Positions 45,860 through 54,830 of a DNA stretch of 64,000 nucleotides are shown here, piece by piece; within the stretch, counting starts at the first letter, position 1; every line of letters begins with the position of its first letter. The stretch comes from Chitinophagaceae bacterium (lineage in GTDB: Bacteria > Bacteroidota > Bacteroidia > Chitinophagales > UBA10324). The notes below the pieces were generated by a model. It was not told where the DNA came from, made no database searches, and saw only the letters and a list, made by a program, of their open reading frames with translations. The stretch spans positions 475,515 to 539,514 of the forward strand of contig JADJAG010000005.1 of assembly GCA_016704325.1 (NCBI GenBank). The letters run 5' to 3'. The position numbers were made by a program, and so were the translations under genes.

Positions 45860-45890
45860 CCCGCCAAATAGGCGGGTTTTTTTTGTTTTT
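45860..45890 (+). terminator. Intrinsic terminator after the response regulator
   Basis: The stem CCCGCC / GGCGGG with a 5-nt loop is followed by a long T-rich run. Confidence 0.9.
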
Positions 45891-45917
45891 TTTTGCAGAA
45901 AATATTTTTTGAGAATA

Positions 45918-45948
45918 TTTGGTTAATTAAAAATGTTACCTATTTTTG
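45918..45948 (+). promoter_or_regulatory. Consensus Bacteroidota promoter of the RNA candidate
   Basis: TTTG at 45918-45921, a 19-nt spacer and TATTTTTG at 45941-45948 form an essentially perfect promoter. No protein gene follows it, only a structured sequence. Transcription would begin near 45953-45955. Confidence 0.75.
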
Positions 45949-45953
45949 AGTAA

Positions 45954-46078
45954 TCATTTAATTCTTTTAAAGATTGCCGCTTAAGCAACCTCCCTCTTCC
46001 GGATAGTTTTTGGTGTTTTACTTTCCGGTTTAGTCCTGATACAATTTCCCCCTGGAGCGCTTAAGCGGCTTTTTCTTT
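45954..46078 (+). ncRNA. Candidate structured small RNA, possibly 6S-like
   Basis: About 125 nt downstream of a consensus promoter and ending in a T-rich tract. It would fold as one long hairpin: AAAGA / TCTTT outer pairs, then an 11-bp perfect stem (GCCGCTTAAGC at 45976 and its complement at 46059), an asymmetric central open region, and an inner hairpin (CCGGA with TCCGG). A long rod with a central bubble is the shape of 6S RNA, which mimics an open promoter and binds RNA polymerase; a 6S-like motif is known in Bacteroidota. Homology cannot be tested here, so the class is a suggestion, but an expressed RNA is well supported. Confidence 0.55.
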
Positions 46079-46560
46079 GGTTACATCATACCTCTGAAAA
46101 TACACTTACTGGTTTCTGGCAATAAATCATCGAAAGATTCCTAACCCGCCGAATCAAACTTCCAAAGGATCATTTAGTAATTCGTCTGTTCAAAAGGGTA
46201 CTTATTGCGTAGTATAATGATCCCACATGTTGGCATATTCAATCGGAAGGTTTCCGGATATTAAAGCATTTCATCCCTAATAATATTCATGAATCCCCGG
46301 GATAACAGGTAATAAAATAAAAATGACCATCCGCCTGCAGCGCAGCGTTTTTGGGTTTCGTAACGTCTGTATTTATCCATGATTGTAATTTAGCCGTACA
46401 TCCTGATGTTTGTTGGCTGCGTTTTCAACGCCTAAATCATTAACTTTGCAACTTTCTTTGAAAAGAGGTCAGGCAAGAAATTACTAACCCGTTGAAATGA
46501 ACACACTAAATCCACTTTTGGGTAAGAATTGTTAATAGTGAGTACTTCAATGTTTTATAG

Positions 46561-46642
46561 GCGGATATGGCGTAATTGGTAGCCGCGCCAGACTTAGGAT
46601 CTGGTGCCGAAAGGCGTGGGGGTTCGAGTCCCTTTATCCGCA
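46561..46642 (+). tRNA. tRNA-Leu (anticodon TAG)
   Basis: Acceptor arms GCGGATA and TATCCGC pair fully; discriminator A at 46642. The anticodon loop contains TAG, the D arm and a long variable arm (class II) are present, and the T arm has the GGTTCGAGTCCC pattern. CCA is not encoded. The gene is single, not in a cluster, and lies upstream of tig. Confidence 0.95.
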
Positions 46643-46744
46643 CTGAAGTTTAAAATGATGATGCACCTTCTTCGTCATTAAGGTTAAATGCATACATTAA
46701 GACTTTGATTAATTACTAACTGTTAAACCTAACAACAAGAAAAA

Positions 46745-48091
46745 GTGAATATTACCCAGGAAATCATGAATGATAATCACCTCAAACTGGTGGTAAATGT
46801 GCAACCCGAAGATTACACTGCTAAATTGACGGATGAAATCAAATCGTTGAGTAAAAAGATAAGTATGAAAGGTTTTCGGCCGGGAAAAGTACCCGTCGGA
46901 ATGACCCGGAAAATGTATGGCAATTCTGTACTTGCAGAGCACCTTGATAAGTTGCTGAATGAATCTGTACTGGCATATATTAAAGAACATGACTTAAAGG
47001 TATTGGGGCAACCTATTCCTTTTGAAGTCAGGCACCAGCAGTTTGATGTGAATAGCCTGCAAGCCTATGATTTTGGTTTTGAACTGGGCTTAATTCCACC
47101 TTTTGAACTACCTGCGTTGGATACAAGAACATTGGAGAAGAAAGTTTTGTTAATCAGCGACGACATGTTGCAGGAAGAAATAGAGCGCGTTCGAAGCATT
47201 CATGGTGAAAGGAGTTTGCCCGAGAAAGTTGGTGAGGATGATATCCTGTATGGCGAATGGAAGGAATTGGGAGCGGATGGTGAACTGAAAGAAGGCGGGA
47301 TCAGTTCCACTTCTTCTTTTGCCATGAAACTTGTTAAGGATGATGTTTCCAGGCAATTGTTTTTGAATCTTAACAAGAAAGAAAGTACGGACATTGCAGT
47401 GAAACCGGCTTTTGGAAACGACATGGAACTGATCATTCATAATATTCTGAAAACAGACCACCATGCTGCTGATCAGATGGGTGAAAAATTCCGGTTTACC
47501 CTCCTTAATATCCATCATGTTGAAAAGGCCGGTTTGGACCAGGCATTTTTTGATAAAGCTTTTGGTGAAGGTGCCGTCCATAATGAGGAAGAAATGAAAG
47601 AAAGGATAAAAGCAGATCTCTCACGTGAATATGTAAAGTATGCTGAAACCCGATTTGACCGGGAACTGCAGGATATGCTAATCAAGGAAACAGAGATGAG
47701 CCTTCCTGTAGAATTTCTCCGAAAACTAATACACTCAAATAAACAGGAAGATGATGCAGTATTGGATGACCAGCAATTAGTGCAGGCATTACAACAAGTG
47801 AAATGGGACTTGATTCACGATAAACTGCTGCGTGACAACAATGTGGCTATCACGCGTGAAGAACTTACCGGCCGCGCAAGAAAGGATATTGCCAATTATT
47901 ATGGAGGAGAAGAATTTTTTCAGAATAACACAGGTGAATTGGATCGCCTTGCTGAATCTTTGCTGAATGACGAGAAATATGCGAATCGTTTACGCGACCA
48001 GGTGTTGAACGATAAAGTTTTTGAATTGTTAAAGTCGAAAATTTCTGCAATAGAAAAGCCGGTAGATCAACACGAATTTTTTCATCACTGA
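46745..48091 (+). CDS. tig: Trigger factor
   Basis: Ribosome-associated chaperone and peptidyl-prolyl isomerase. The 448-aa protein has an N-terminal ribosome-binding domain (KKISMKGFRPGKVPVGMTRKMYGNSVL resembles the GFRxGKxP signature), a degenerate FKBP-like middle and a C-terminal helical chaperone domain. The start is the GTG at 46745, giving NITQEIMNDNHLKLV as in relatives. It heads the tig-clpP-clpX run; clpP starts 18 nt after its stop. Confidence 0.92.
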   Translation: MNITQEIMNDNHLKLVVNVQPEDYTAKLTDEIKSLSKKISMKGFRPGKVPVGMTRKMYGNSVLAEHLDKLLNESVLAYIKEHDLKVLGQPIPFEVRHQQFDVNSLQAYDFGFELGLIPPFELPALDTRTLEKKVLLISDDMLQEEIERVRSIHGERSLPEKVGEDDILYGEWKELGADGELKEGGISSTSSFAMKLVKDDVSRQLFLNLNKKESTDIAVKPAFGNDMELIIHNILKTDHHAADQMGEKFRFTLLNIHHVEKAGLDQAFFDKAFGEGAVHNEEEMKERIKADLSREYVKYAETRFDRELQDMLIKETEMSLPVEFLRKLIHSNKQEDDAVLDDQQLVQALQQVKWDLIHDKLLRDNNVAITREELTGRARKDIANYYGGEEFFQNNTGELDRLAESLLNDEKYANRLRDQVLNDKVFELLKSKISAIEKPVDQHEFFHH

Positions 48092-48109
48092 TAATAAAAA
48101 ACAAGAGAG

Positions 48110-48802
48110 ATGTATCAAGACGATTTCATGAAGTACGCGGTGCGCCACAGGGGCATGAGTTCTATGCACATGGAGCAGTATAAGCGAAAATCAGTTACGA
48201 ATCTGACGCCTTATATTATTGAAGAACGTCCGATGAATGTGGCATCGATGGATGTTTTTTCCAGGTTAATGATGGACCGCATCATCTTTATGGGAGAAGC
48301 CATCAACGATTATGTGGCCAATGTAATCCAGGCGCAGTTGCTCTTCCTCGACTCTGTGGATGCTAAACGCGACATTCAGATTTATATTAATAGTCCGGGA
48401 GGCTCTGTCTATGCCGGCCTTGGCATTTACGATACCATGCAATACATCAATCCAAATGTAGCAACAATCTGTACCGGAATGGCGGCTTCCATGGCTGCAG
48501 TGCTGTTATGTGCCGGAGGAAAAGGCAGCAGAACAGGGTTGAAACATTGCAGGGTGATGATCCATCAGCCTATGGGCGGTGCCGAAGGACAAGCCAGTGA
48601 TATTGAGATTATGGCTAAGGAAATTATGAAAACAAAAAGAGAACTTTATGAAATCATAGCTTTGCATACGAACCAGCCGATTGAAAAAGTAGAGAAAGAT
48701 TCAGACCGTGATTATTGGATGAAGGCGGAAGAAGCGAAGGAATACGGGATGATCGATGAAGTATTGATTCGGACAAAAGAGAAAAAGGAAATCAAGAAAT
48801 AA
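48110..48802 (+). CDS. clpP: ATP-dependent Clp protease proteolytic subunit
   Basis: Serine protease barrel that degrades substrates unfolded by ClpX. The 230-aa protein has NSPGGSVYAGLGIYDTMQ, the catalytic serine in GMAASMAAVL near residue 127 and the histidine in MIHQPMGG near residue 152. An N-terminal extension of about 30 residues is longer than in E. coli and may be processed. It sits between tig and clpX in the conserved order. Confidence 0.96.
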   Translation: MYQDDFMKYAVRHRGMSSMHMEQYKRKSVTNLTPYIIEERPMNVASMDVFSRLMMDRIIFMGEAINDYVANVIQAQLLFLDSVDAKRDIQIYINSPGGSVYAGLGIYDTMQYINPNVATICTGMAASMAAVLLCAGGKGSRTGLKHCRVMIHQPMGGAEGQASDIEIMAKEIMKTKRELYEIIALHTNQPIEKVEKDSDRDYWMKAEEAKEYGMIDEVLIRTKEKKEIKK

Positions 48803-48899
48803 TTCCGGCGCATGGTTCGGATCTCGTAAATCTGGCAGGTCAAATGCCGGTAATGCAGGTATGAGCGAGCCAACTTATCAGTAACTGAATTTTAGCACT

Positions 48900-50132
48900 A
48901 TGAAGAAAACAGCAGAAAAATGTTCTTTTTGCGGTAAACGCAAAGAGGATACTTTAATTCTTATATCCGGGCAGGATGCCTACATCTGTGAAAACTGTGT
49001 TGAACAGGCACTTACTATTATTGATGAAGAACTGGGTGAGCGCAAGCATTCCAATGCTGCTACTGCTGCACCGGAATATAAAACACCGGAAGAGATAAAA
49101 GGCTTCCTGGACCAGTATATCATTGGACAGGATGATGCAAAAAAGGTACTGGCCGTGGCTGTCTATAATCATTACAAAAGGCTGAATAATGTGGGAAAGG
49201 ATGATGTGGAGATTGAAAAGTCAAACATTATGATGGTGGGTGATACCGGTACCGGAAAAACATTGCTGGCCCGCACTATTGCTCGTTTCCTGAATGTTCC
49301 TTTTGCAATTGTGGATGCTACCGTATTTACAGAAGCAGGTTATGTGGGAGAAGACGTGGAAAGCATCCTTACGAGGCTGCTACAGGTATGCGATTACAAT
49401 ATACAGGCTGCCGAAAAAGGCATTATTTATATAGATGAGATTGATAAAATTGCCCGTAAGAATGATAACCCTTCCATTACGCGCGATGTATCCGGCGAAG
49501 GGGTGCAACAAGGCCTACTTAAATTGTTAGAGGGAACAGATGTGTTGGTTCCGCCTCAAGGTGGCCGTAAACACCCGGAACAAAAGATGGTGAAAATGAA
49601 TACGACACACATCCTGTTTATTTGTGGCGGAGCATTTGAAGGCATAGATAAGATAATTGCCAAGCGCAATAAAACGCATGTGATCGGTTATAAGTCAGAC
49701 AAAGATCGCGATAAACTCGACCGTGGTAACCTGATACAATATGTCACCCCGCAGGATATAAAAGGATTCGGATTGATTCCGGAACTGGTAGGCAGGGTTC
49801 CTATCGTAACGTATCTTGAACCACTTGATAAAGAATCGTTGTTGCGGATTCTTACAGAACCCAAAAATGCGCTTGTTAAGCAATACAAAAAGTTGTTTGA
49901 CCTGGAAAACGTACAATTAACCTTTGACCAGGAAGCACTTGAGTTTATTGTAGAGAAAGCAGTCGAATATAAACTGGGTGCACGTGGCTTGCGTTCGATC
50001 TGTGAAGCCATCATGACAGATATTATGTTTACGATACCTTCGAAAAAGGACATTAAAGAATTCACTGTTACTCTTGCATTGGCACAGGAGAAGATTGACA
50101 AATCTAAACTGCGACATCTTAAAGTAGCCTGA
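48900..50132 (+). CDS. clpX: ATP-dependent Clp protease ATP-binding subunit ClpX
   Basis: AAA+ unfoldase partner of ClpP. The 410-aa protein has the N-terminal zinc domain ([11 protein letters not shown] and CENCV), Walker [13 protein letters not shown], Walker [13 protein letters not shown], the pore motif GYVGEDVE, and [17 protein letters not shown]. The start is the ATG at 48900, 97 nt after clpP. Confidence 0.96.
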   Translation: MKKTAEKCSFCGKRKEDTLILISGQDAYICENCVEQALTIIDEELGERKHSNAATAAPEYKTPEEIKGFLDQYIIGQDDAKKVLAVAVYNHYKRLNNVGKDDVEIEKSNIMMVGDTGTGKTLLARTIARFLNVPFAIVDATVFTEAGYVGEDVESILTRLLQVCDYNIQAAEKGIIYIDEIDKIARKNDNPSITRDVSGEGVQQGLLKLLEGTDVLVPPQGGRKHPEQKMVKMNTTHILFICGGAFEGIDKIIAKRNKTHVIGYKSDKDRDKLDRGNLIQYVTPQDIKGFGLIPELVGRVPIVTYLEPLDKESLLRILTEPKNALVKQYKKLFDLENVQLTFDQEALEFIVEKAVEYKLGARGLRSICEAIMTDIMFTIPSKKDIKEFTVTLALAQEKIDKSKLRHLKVA

Positions 50133-50209
50133 CCTTCCGGAGAGGGTTTATTGAAGCAATCGTTTCTTAAATATTTATACTACAGGAGCGGAATTCCGCA
50201 CTTCAGAAT

Positions 50210-50635
50210 ATGAGTGAGCAATTATTCAACCGTATGAGATACCTGATTGTTTTCGCTTGTTTTTCTGTAACGAACCTGTTTGCTCAATCCCATGTTTCTC
50301 TTGATACGTTAATTCCAAAAGGAGCGTATGAAAATATTTCCCTGCAGCCATTAAACAGCGATTCGAATGTAACGAGTATCGTTATCTGGATTAAAGAGGA
50401 AGTAAAGCCGCACCTGCATGCCACCCATTCTGAACACGCTTATATACTCGAAGGCAGTGGCAGGATGTTACTTGATGGCAAGACCATAGACGTGAAAGCA
50501 GGTGATTTGATTTTTATGCCACAGGGAATAGTCCATGCAGTAAAAGTTACTTCTGCAGTTCCAATGAAGGTTTTATCTATTCAGGCACCGGCTTTTGATG
50601 GAAAGGACAGGATTGCGGTAGATGTGCAATGGTAG
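50210..50635 (+). CDS. Exported cupin-domain protein
   Basis: A 141-aa protein with a signal peptide (MRYLIVFACFSVTNLFAQ, if read from the internal ATG at 50234; the frame also starts at 50210) and a single cupin domain. Seen: KPHLHATHSEHAYILEGSG, supplying metal ligands, and GDLIFMPQGIVHAVKV as the second cupin motif. Likely periplasmic and metal-binding; substrate or function unknown. It follows clpX by 78 nt on the same strand. Confidence 0.85.
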   Translation: MSEQLFNRMRYLIVFACFSVTNLFAQSHVSLDTLIPKGAYENISLQPLNSDSNVTSIVIWIKEEVKPHLHATHSEHAYILEGSGRMLLDGKTIDVKAGDLIFMPQGIVHAVKVTSAVPMKVLSIQAPAFDGKDRIAVDVQW

Positions 50636-50780
50636 CTTGGAATGTTCTTATTATTTGAACCGCTTTTATAGTGGATGACTTTTAATAACGTCAATTAATA
50701 AGTGTTCTTATAGTTACAGCTTACGTTCAAAAGATATAATATAGAACAGGAGCAGGCAGGCAATAGTATTTTGATAGCTA

Positions 50781-50855
50781 TGGTAGCCCCGGCAGGAATC
50801 GAACCTGCATTTAAAGTTTAGGAAACTTCCGTTCTATCCATTGAACTACGGGGCC
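50781..50855 (-). tRNA. tRNA-Arg (anticodon CCT), CCA encoded
   Basis: Reading the minus strand, acceptor GGCCCCG pairs with CGGGGCT (one G-U pair), the D arm GTTC/GAAC and T arm GCAGG/CCTGC pair, and the anticodon loop TTCCTAA holds CCT, decoding AGG. The 3' end carries an encoded CCA, unlike the tRNA-Leu in this window. Confidence 0.93.
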
Positions 50856-51287
50856 AAAGGAGCATTCGTTAAAACAGGGTGCAAAAATAATTTTATTCCG
50901 CGATTTACAGTTTTGCATTTGATATTGGGGTTACAGAAATTCTAAATGCGGATGATTGGCTGATCGCCTGCCAAGTTGTAGAAAAGGGAACATATTGCAA
51001 TAGATCTGTATTTCAAAAATCCCTGAATTCAGGGATTTTTCCCGATAAGAATAGCCTCATCTTTGTTCCATTAGTATCAATCATTCAGGAAAGAATATTT
51101 TAAAGGTAAGTCTATGACGGCATATTTTTCATTCGTGAAAGTTTCAGTGAATTCCGGGGTTACGTAATGGATAAATAAAGTTTGCAGAAATTATTTTGAA
51201 AATTCCAAGGTGTTGATTTCAAATTAGGGATTGGTGAAAGGAATGTTGGTGAAAACTAAAAGAGATAATGCACATAAATACTTTTTT
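50856..51287. other. Intergenic stretch upstream of the first type A T9SS gene
   Basis: Contains the 26-bp palindrome at 51015-51040 and the possible upstream starts of the T9SS gene. No other gene is supported. Confidence 0.55.
51015..51040. promoter_or_regulatory. 26-bp perfect palindrome
   Basis: AAAAATCCCTGAA directly followed by its reverse complement TTCAGGGATTTTT. The A and T runs on either side resemble a bidirectional terminator, but the lack of a loop and position between a minus-strand tRNA and a plus-strand gene also fit a dimeric regulator site. Confidence 0.6.
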
Positions 51288-52901
51288 ATGAACTGGAACA
51301 TCGTTTTTGGCGTCCTGATTTTCATCCTTATCGGATACTTAGAGTCCTGGAGTCAATCGGTGTTCAATCGATCGGTTGACAGCAATCTTGCCATTCAGGT
51401 CAATGGCCTCCTGGTGATCGATAATGATAATCGGTTTTTCATTACCTCCAGCGACATTGGTGCAGATCCGTTGTTGATTAAATGTGACCTGGATGGTAAC
51501 GTGATCTGGCAGCAACAGCAGAATAGATTGGGAACAAAGAAATCTGTTTTGTTTGGGCAGATGCTGCAATTGGACACCACGTTTCTCATGTTCGGTTTAG
51601 ACGAATACAAACACAGCTCTATACTAATGCATTTTACACGTAGCGGCGATCTGATAGATCACAAGTTGTTCAAGCCCGTTGGTGTTTCAGAAGTGAAATC
51701 TGCTATGATTGCACGTACTGACGACAATCACATTGTTCTTGCAGGAGCTTTGCGTGATAACCATAAAGAGGACAGGATCATGTGGCTGCGAACAACCAAT
51801 GAAGGCGACATTCTGAATGCTGAAATATTGAGTTCACACAAGGATATTTATCTGGTAAAGTTGCTGCCACTTAAGAATATGAATGGTGCCTTACTTGACG
51901 ACGTAATCGTAGCAACGTATGCAGGCGATTTAATTCCTACGGATCAGCCACTTAAGAATTTCCCGCGGCTTTTCAGGATAGATTCCAATGGTGCCGATAT
52001 CTGGGTAAAGGATTTTGTGCTCTCCTATAATGTTGCATTAACTGATATTATTCAGGTGAGTGATGGGGGTTATGTGATGATTGGAAATGGCTTGCAAAAA
52101 TCTTTTATTTTTAAAACCAATGCTGCTTTTGAACCGCAATGGATGAAAACCGCGGAGTTTACTGCCCCTTCTTTTCCAGGCCCGTTTCCCGGTTTTTATG
52201 CATTACTGGAGATGAGTGGCAATCATAATTTGGTAATTGGAGGAGCTCAAAGATATAATACGGCCGATGTGCATGCTTTGTTGGTAGAAACTGATGAAAA
52301 TGGAAATCTGTTGGAGGCAAGATTGGATAGCAACGGGATTGTAATTGCTAAAATGGCTGCCATGCCCAACCGGTTTATTCTACTGGCAGGCCGCGATAAA
52401 CTCAATCAACTTCGCTTTTCTTCGCTCGACAGCAATTCAAATTATGCTTGTCCGCTTACACCCGTTTCTTTAAATTGGTATGATGATGAAATGCCGATAG
52501 TTATTGAAAAGGAGCTAATTCTGAAATTGTATGATAACGAGTCTTTAGAAGACACACTAAAGTTTGTGAGGTTAGATCAATCGTTTGACATTTATAATGG
52601 ATGTGAGGGAGTAAATGCAGTTCTGGAAATGGAATCGGTTGCCGGGCAATTAAAGCTGTATCCAAATCCTGTTCAAACACAACTCACAATTACTGCAACA
52701 TCAATCCTCAATGACGTTATTGTTCGCGTTTATGATTTGCAGGGAAGAATGCAGGATTGCGAATTTTGGATTTTGGATTTCGGATTGAATAATTCCATTC
52801 AGTTGAACACGGAGAATTTGCCTGATGGATTTTATACACTGCAGATTATCAATAGTAAAACAGGAAGGATAGAAATTGGAAAGTTTGTGAAAGCGCTATA
52901 A
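51288..52901 (+). CDS. Secreted protein with type A T9SS sorting domain
   Basis: A 537-aa secreted protein. I choose the ATG at 51288 since it starts a signal peptide (NWNIVFGVLIFILIGYLESWSQ); in-frame starts at 51231 and 51243 exist upstream. The body has beta-propeller-like repeats (GGYVMIGNGLQKSFIFKTN, NGNLLEARLDSNG) and the C-terminal 85 residues are a type A sorting domain (LKLYPNPVQTQLTIT, VRVYDLQGRMQ, LPDGFYTLQII, GKFVKAL). The C-terminal domain closely resembles that of the two following genes. Function of the body is unknown; cell-surface or released. Confidence 0.82.
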   Translation: MNWNIVFGVLIFILIGYLESWSQSVFNRSVDSNLAIQVNGLLVIDNDNRFFITSSDIGADPLLIKCDLDGNVIWQQQQNRLGTKKSVLFGQMLQLDTTFLMFGLDEYKHSSILMHFTRSGDLIDHKLFKPVGVSEVKSAMIARTDDNHIVLAGALRDNHKEDRIMWLRTTNEGDILNAEILSSHKDIYLVKLLPLKNMNGALLDDVIVATYAGDLIPTDQPLKNFPRLFRIDSNGADIWVKDFVLSYNVALTDIIQVSDGGYVMIGNGLQKSFIFKTNAAFEPQWMKTAEFTAPSFPGPFPGFYALLEMSGNHNLVIGGAQRYNTADVHALLVETDENGNLLEARLDSNGIVIAKMAAMPNRFILLAGRDKLNQLRFSSLDSNSNYACPLTPVSLNWYDDEMPIVIEKELILKLYDNESLEDTLKFVRLDQSFDIYNGCEGVNAVLEMESVAGQLKLYPNPVQTQLTITATSILNDVIVRVYDLQGRMQDCEFWILDFGLNNSIQLNTENLPDGFYTLQIINSKTGRIEIGKFVKAL

Positions 52902-52912
52902 GGTATTTCGAT

Positions 52913-52985
52913 TTGTCATTCCGATGAGAGAGGAATCTATTCGCCATTAACAGATGCTTCTTTCCTCAACATGACAAATCTTGCC
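52913..52985. repeat. Dispersed repeat TTGTCATTCCGA...CATGACAAA, copy 1
   Basis: An element of about 70 bp beginning TTGTCATTCCGATGAGAG and ending AACATGACAAATC, with partly inverted ends (TTGTCAT / ATGACAA). A second copy lies after the next gene. Confidence 0.7.
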
Positions 52986-53077
52986 TTGTCATTCGTATGA
53001 ACATAACCTGGATATTGTTAACTTCATTTTTTAATGTGAGTTATCAATTTGACCCTGTAATGTAAAGTGTTCTCATC

Positions 53078-54649
53078 ATGAAAAATTTTGTACAAATTAT
53101 TCTCCTAATTTCGGTGATTTTGTTTAATAATTCATTGAATGCGCAGGTAGCACCTTCGATTGAATGGCAAAAATCCTTGGGTGGTAGCTATAAGGACTTT
53201 GGATTTTCTCTCCAGCCCGCAACCTCAGGTGGATATATATTAGCTGGGATGTCTCAATCTCCAAATGATGGTGATGTTACAGGGAATCATGGCAGTGCTG
53301 ACTACTGGGTTGTGAAAATTGGAATTAACGGAAATATTGAATGGCAAAAATGTTTAGGTGGCAGTGACTCGGAAATTGCGTTTTCGATTGCCCAAAATAA
53401 TGATAATGGATTTATTGTGGCGGGTTATTCAAGTTCAAATGACGGTGACGTTTCAGGAAATCATGGAGATGAGGATTACTGGATTGTCAGGCTTAATGAG
53501 AACGGAAATATCATATGGCAAAAATCTTTAGGAGGAACTAAATTTGATAGGGCGAATGCTGCACAGCAAACTGTTGATGGCGGCTTCATTGTTGCTGGAT
53601 ATAGCAGGTCGAATGATGGTGATGTTTCAGGAAATCATGGCTTATATGATGTATGGGTTGTGAAATTAAATGAAGATGGCAACTTGGAATGGCAAAAATC
53701 TCTTGGAGGAACAAGCGACGATGCCGCATGGATTATCCGTCCAGTCTCAGACGGTGGGTTTATTCTTGCAGGTTATTCCGAGTCGAATGATGGTGATGTG
53801 ACTGGAAATCACGGGACTTCTGATTTCTGGATTGTGAAACTGGGAGCAAATGGAAATTTAGTTTGGCAAAAATGTTTTGGAGGAAGTGATTTTGATAGTG
53901 CTTATGATATTCTGCAGGTAAATGATGGTGGGTTTATTGTGGTAGGTTCTTCCGGGTCAAGTGATGGCGACCTTTCAGGAAATCAAGGAGAGTTGGATTA
54001 TTGGATAGTGAAAATTGATACGATAGGTGACTTGCAATGGGATGGATCATTAGGTGGAAGCGATTTTGATGAAGCTTTTTCTGTCAAGCAGACTAGTGAT
54101 GGTGGACTAATTGTCGCGGGTCTATCTTTTTCAAGTGATGGAGATGTTTCCGAAAATAACGGAGGTGCTGACTATTGGGTCGTAAAATTAAATTCATACG
54201 GAAGTTTAGTTTGGCAAAAATCTTTAGGTGGAAGTGATTGGGACGAAGGATACTCAGTTCAACAAAGTAATGATAACGGATATGTTATTATAGGCTGTGC
54301 GTTTTCAAATGATGGAGATATTTCCGGTAATCACGGTAATACAGACATTTGGACTGTAAAACTCTCGCGTGATACAATCACTGGCATTCCCTCCTTGTCA
54401 ACCGATATAATCTCTCTTTTTCCTAATCCAGTACAAAACCAGCTTAATATTAGTTTATCTACACAGGCTGAAGAGTACATCGTTTATGTGTATAATTTAC
54501 AAGGGAAGATTATTTTGCTGCCAATAACTTTCACAAATTTCCAGGTCCAACTCAATACAACTTCTTTGGCTGAAGGATTTTATACTATTCGAATTATTAA
54601 TAACGAAACTGGAAGGAGTGAAGTTGGAAAGTTTGTGAAAGCGCAATAA
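53078..54649 (+). CDS. Repeat-rich secreted protein with type A T9SS sorting domain
   Basis: A 523-aa secreted protein: signal peptide (KNFVQIILLISVILFNNSLNAQ), seven repeats of about 57-60 aa each of the form WQKSLGGSxxD...SIQQTxDGGFIVAGxSxSNDGDVSGNHG.xDxWxVKL, and a type A C-terminal sorting domain (SLFPNPVQNQLNI, YVYNLQGKI, LAEGFYTIRII, GKFVKAQ). The repeats should fold as a beta-propeller-like structure and the Asp/Asn-rich SNDGDVSGNHG loop could bind calcium. It is a tandem paralogue of the next gene, sharing upstream sequence, signal peptide and C-terminus. Function unknown. Confidence 0.88.
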   Translation: MKNFVQIILLISVILFNNSLNAQVAPSIEWQKSLGGSYKDFGFSLQPATSGGYILAGMSQSPNDGDVTGNHGSADYWVVKIGINGNIEWQKCLGGSDSEIAFSIAQNNDNGFIVAGYSSSNDGDVSGNHGDEDYWIVRLNENGNIIWQKSLGGTKFDRANAAQQTVDGGFIVAGYSRSNDGDVSGNHGLYDVWVVKLNEDGNLEWQKSLGGTSDDAAWIIRPVSDGGFILAGYSESNDGDVTGNHGTSDFWIVKLGANGNLVWQKCFGGSDFDSAYDILQVNDGGFIVVGSSGSSDGDLSGNQGELDYWIVKIDTIGDLQWDGSLGGSDFDEAFSVKQTSDGGLIVAGLSFSSDGDVSENNGGADYWVVKLNSYGSLVWQKSLGGSDWDEGYSVQQSNDNGYVIIGCAFSNDGDISGNHGNTDIWTVKLSRDTITGIPSLSTDIISLFPNPVQNQLNISLSTQAEEYIVYVYNLQGKIILLPITFTNFQVQLNTTSLAEGFYTIRIINNETGRSEVGKFVKAQ

Positions 54650-54656
54650 GGAATTT

Positions 54657-54728
54657 TGATTTGTCATTCCGACGAAGGTGGAATCTATTCTTCAATAATC
54701 AGATGCTTCGTTCCTCAGCATGACAAAG
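54657..54728. repeat. Dispersed repeat TTGTCATTCCGA...CATGACAAA, copy 2
   Basis: A second copy of the element after 52901, with the same ends and the shared inner words GGAATCTATTC and CAGATGCTTC. It follows the second type A gene just as copy 1 follows the first. Confidence 0.75.
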
Positions 54729-54830
54729 ATCTACAATGTCACTTTTAGGGTGATTTCAATACATATTCTTAACTTCATTCTTAAAATTGAGTTACCCGAT
54801 ATGAACCTTATATTGTAAAATCAACTTATC

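Larger units (their letters stand above)
45816..46560. other. 745-base intergenic region with promoter, RNA candidate and tRNA leader
   Basis: Between the response regulator and tRNA-Leu. It contains the response-regulator terminator, the promoter and RNA candidate at 45918-46078, and a promoter-like TAACTTTG at 46441-46448 about 110 nt before the tRNA. The stretch 46080-46440 shows no supported gene or structure. Confidence 0.6.
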
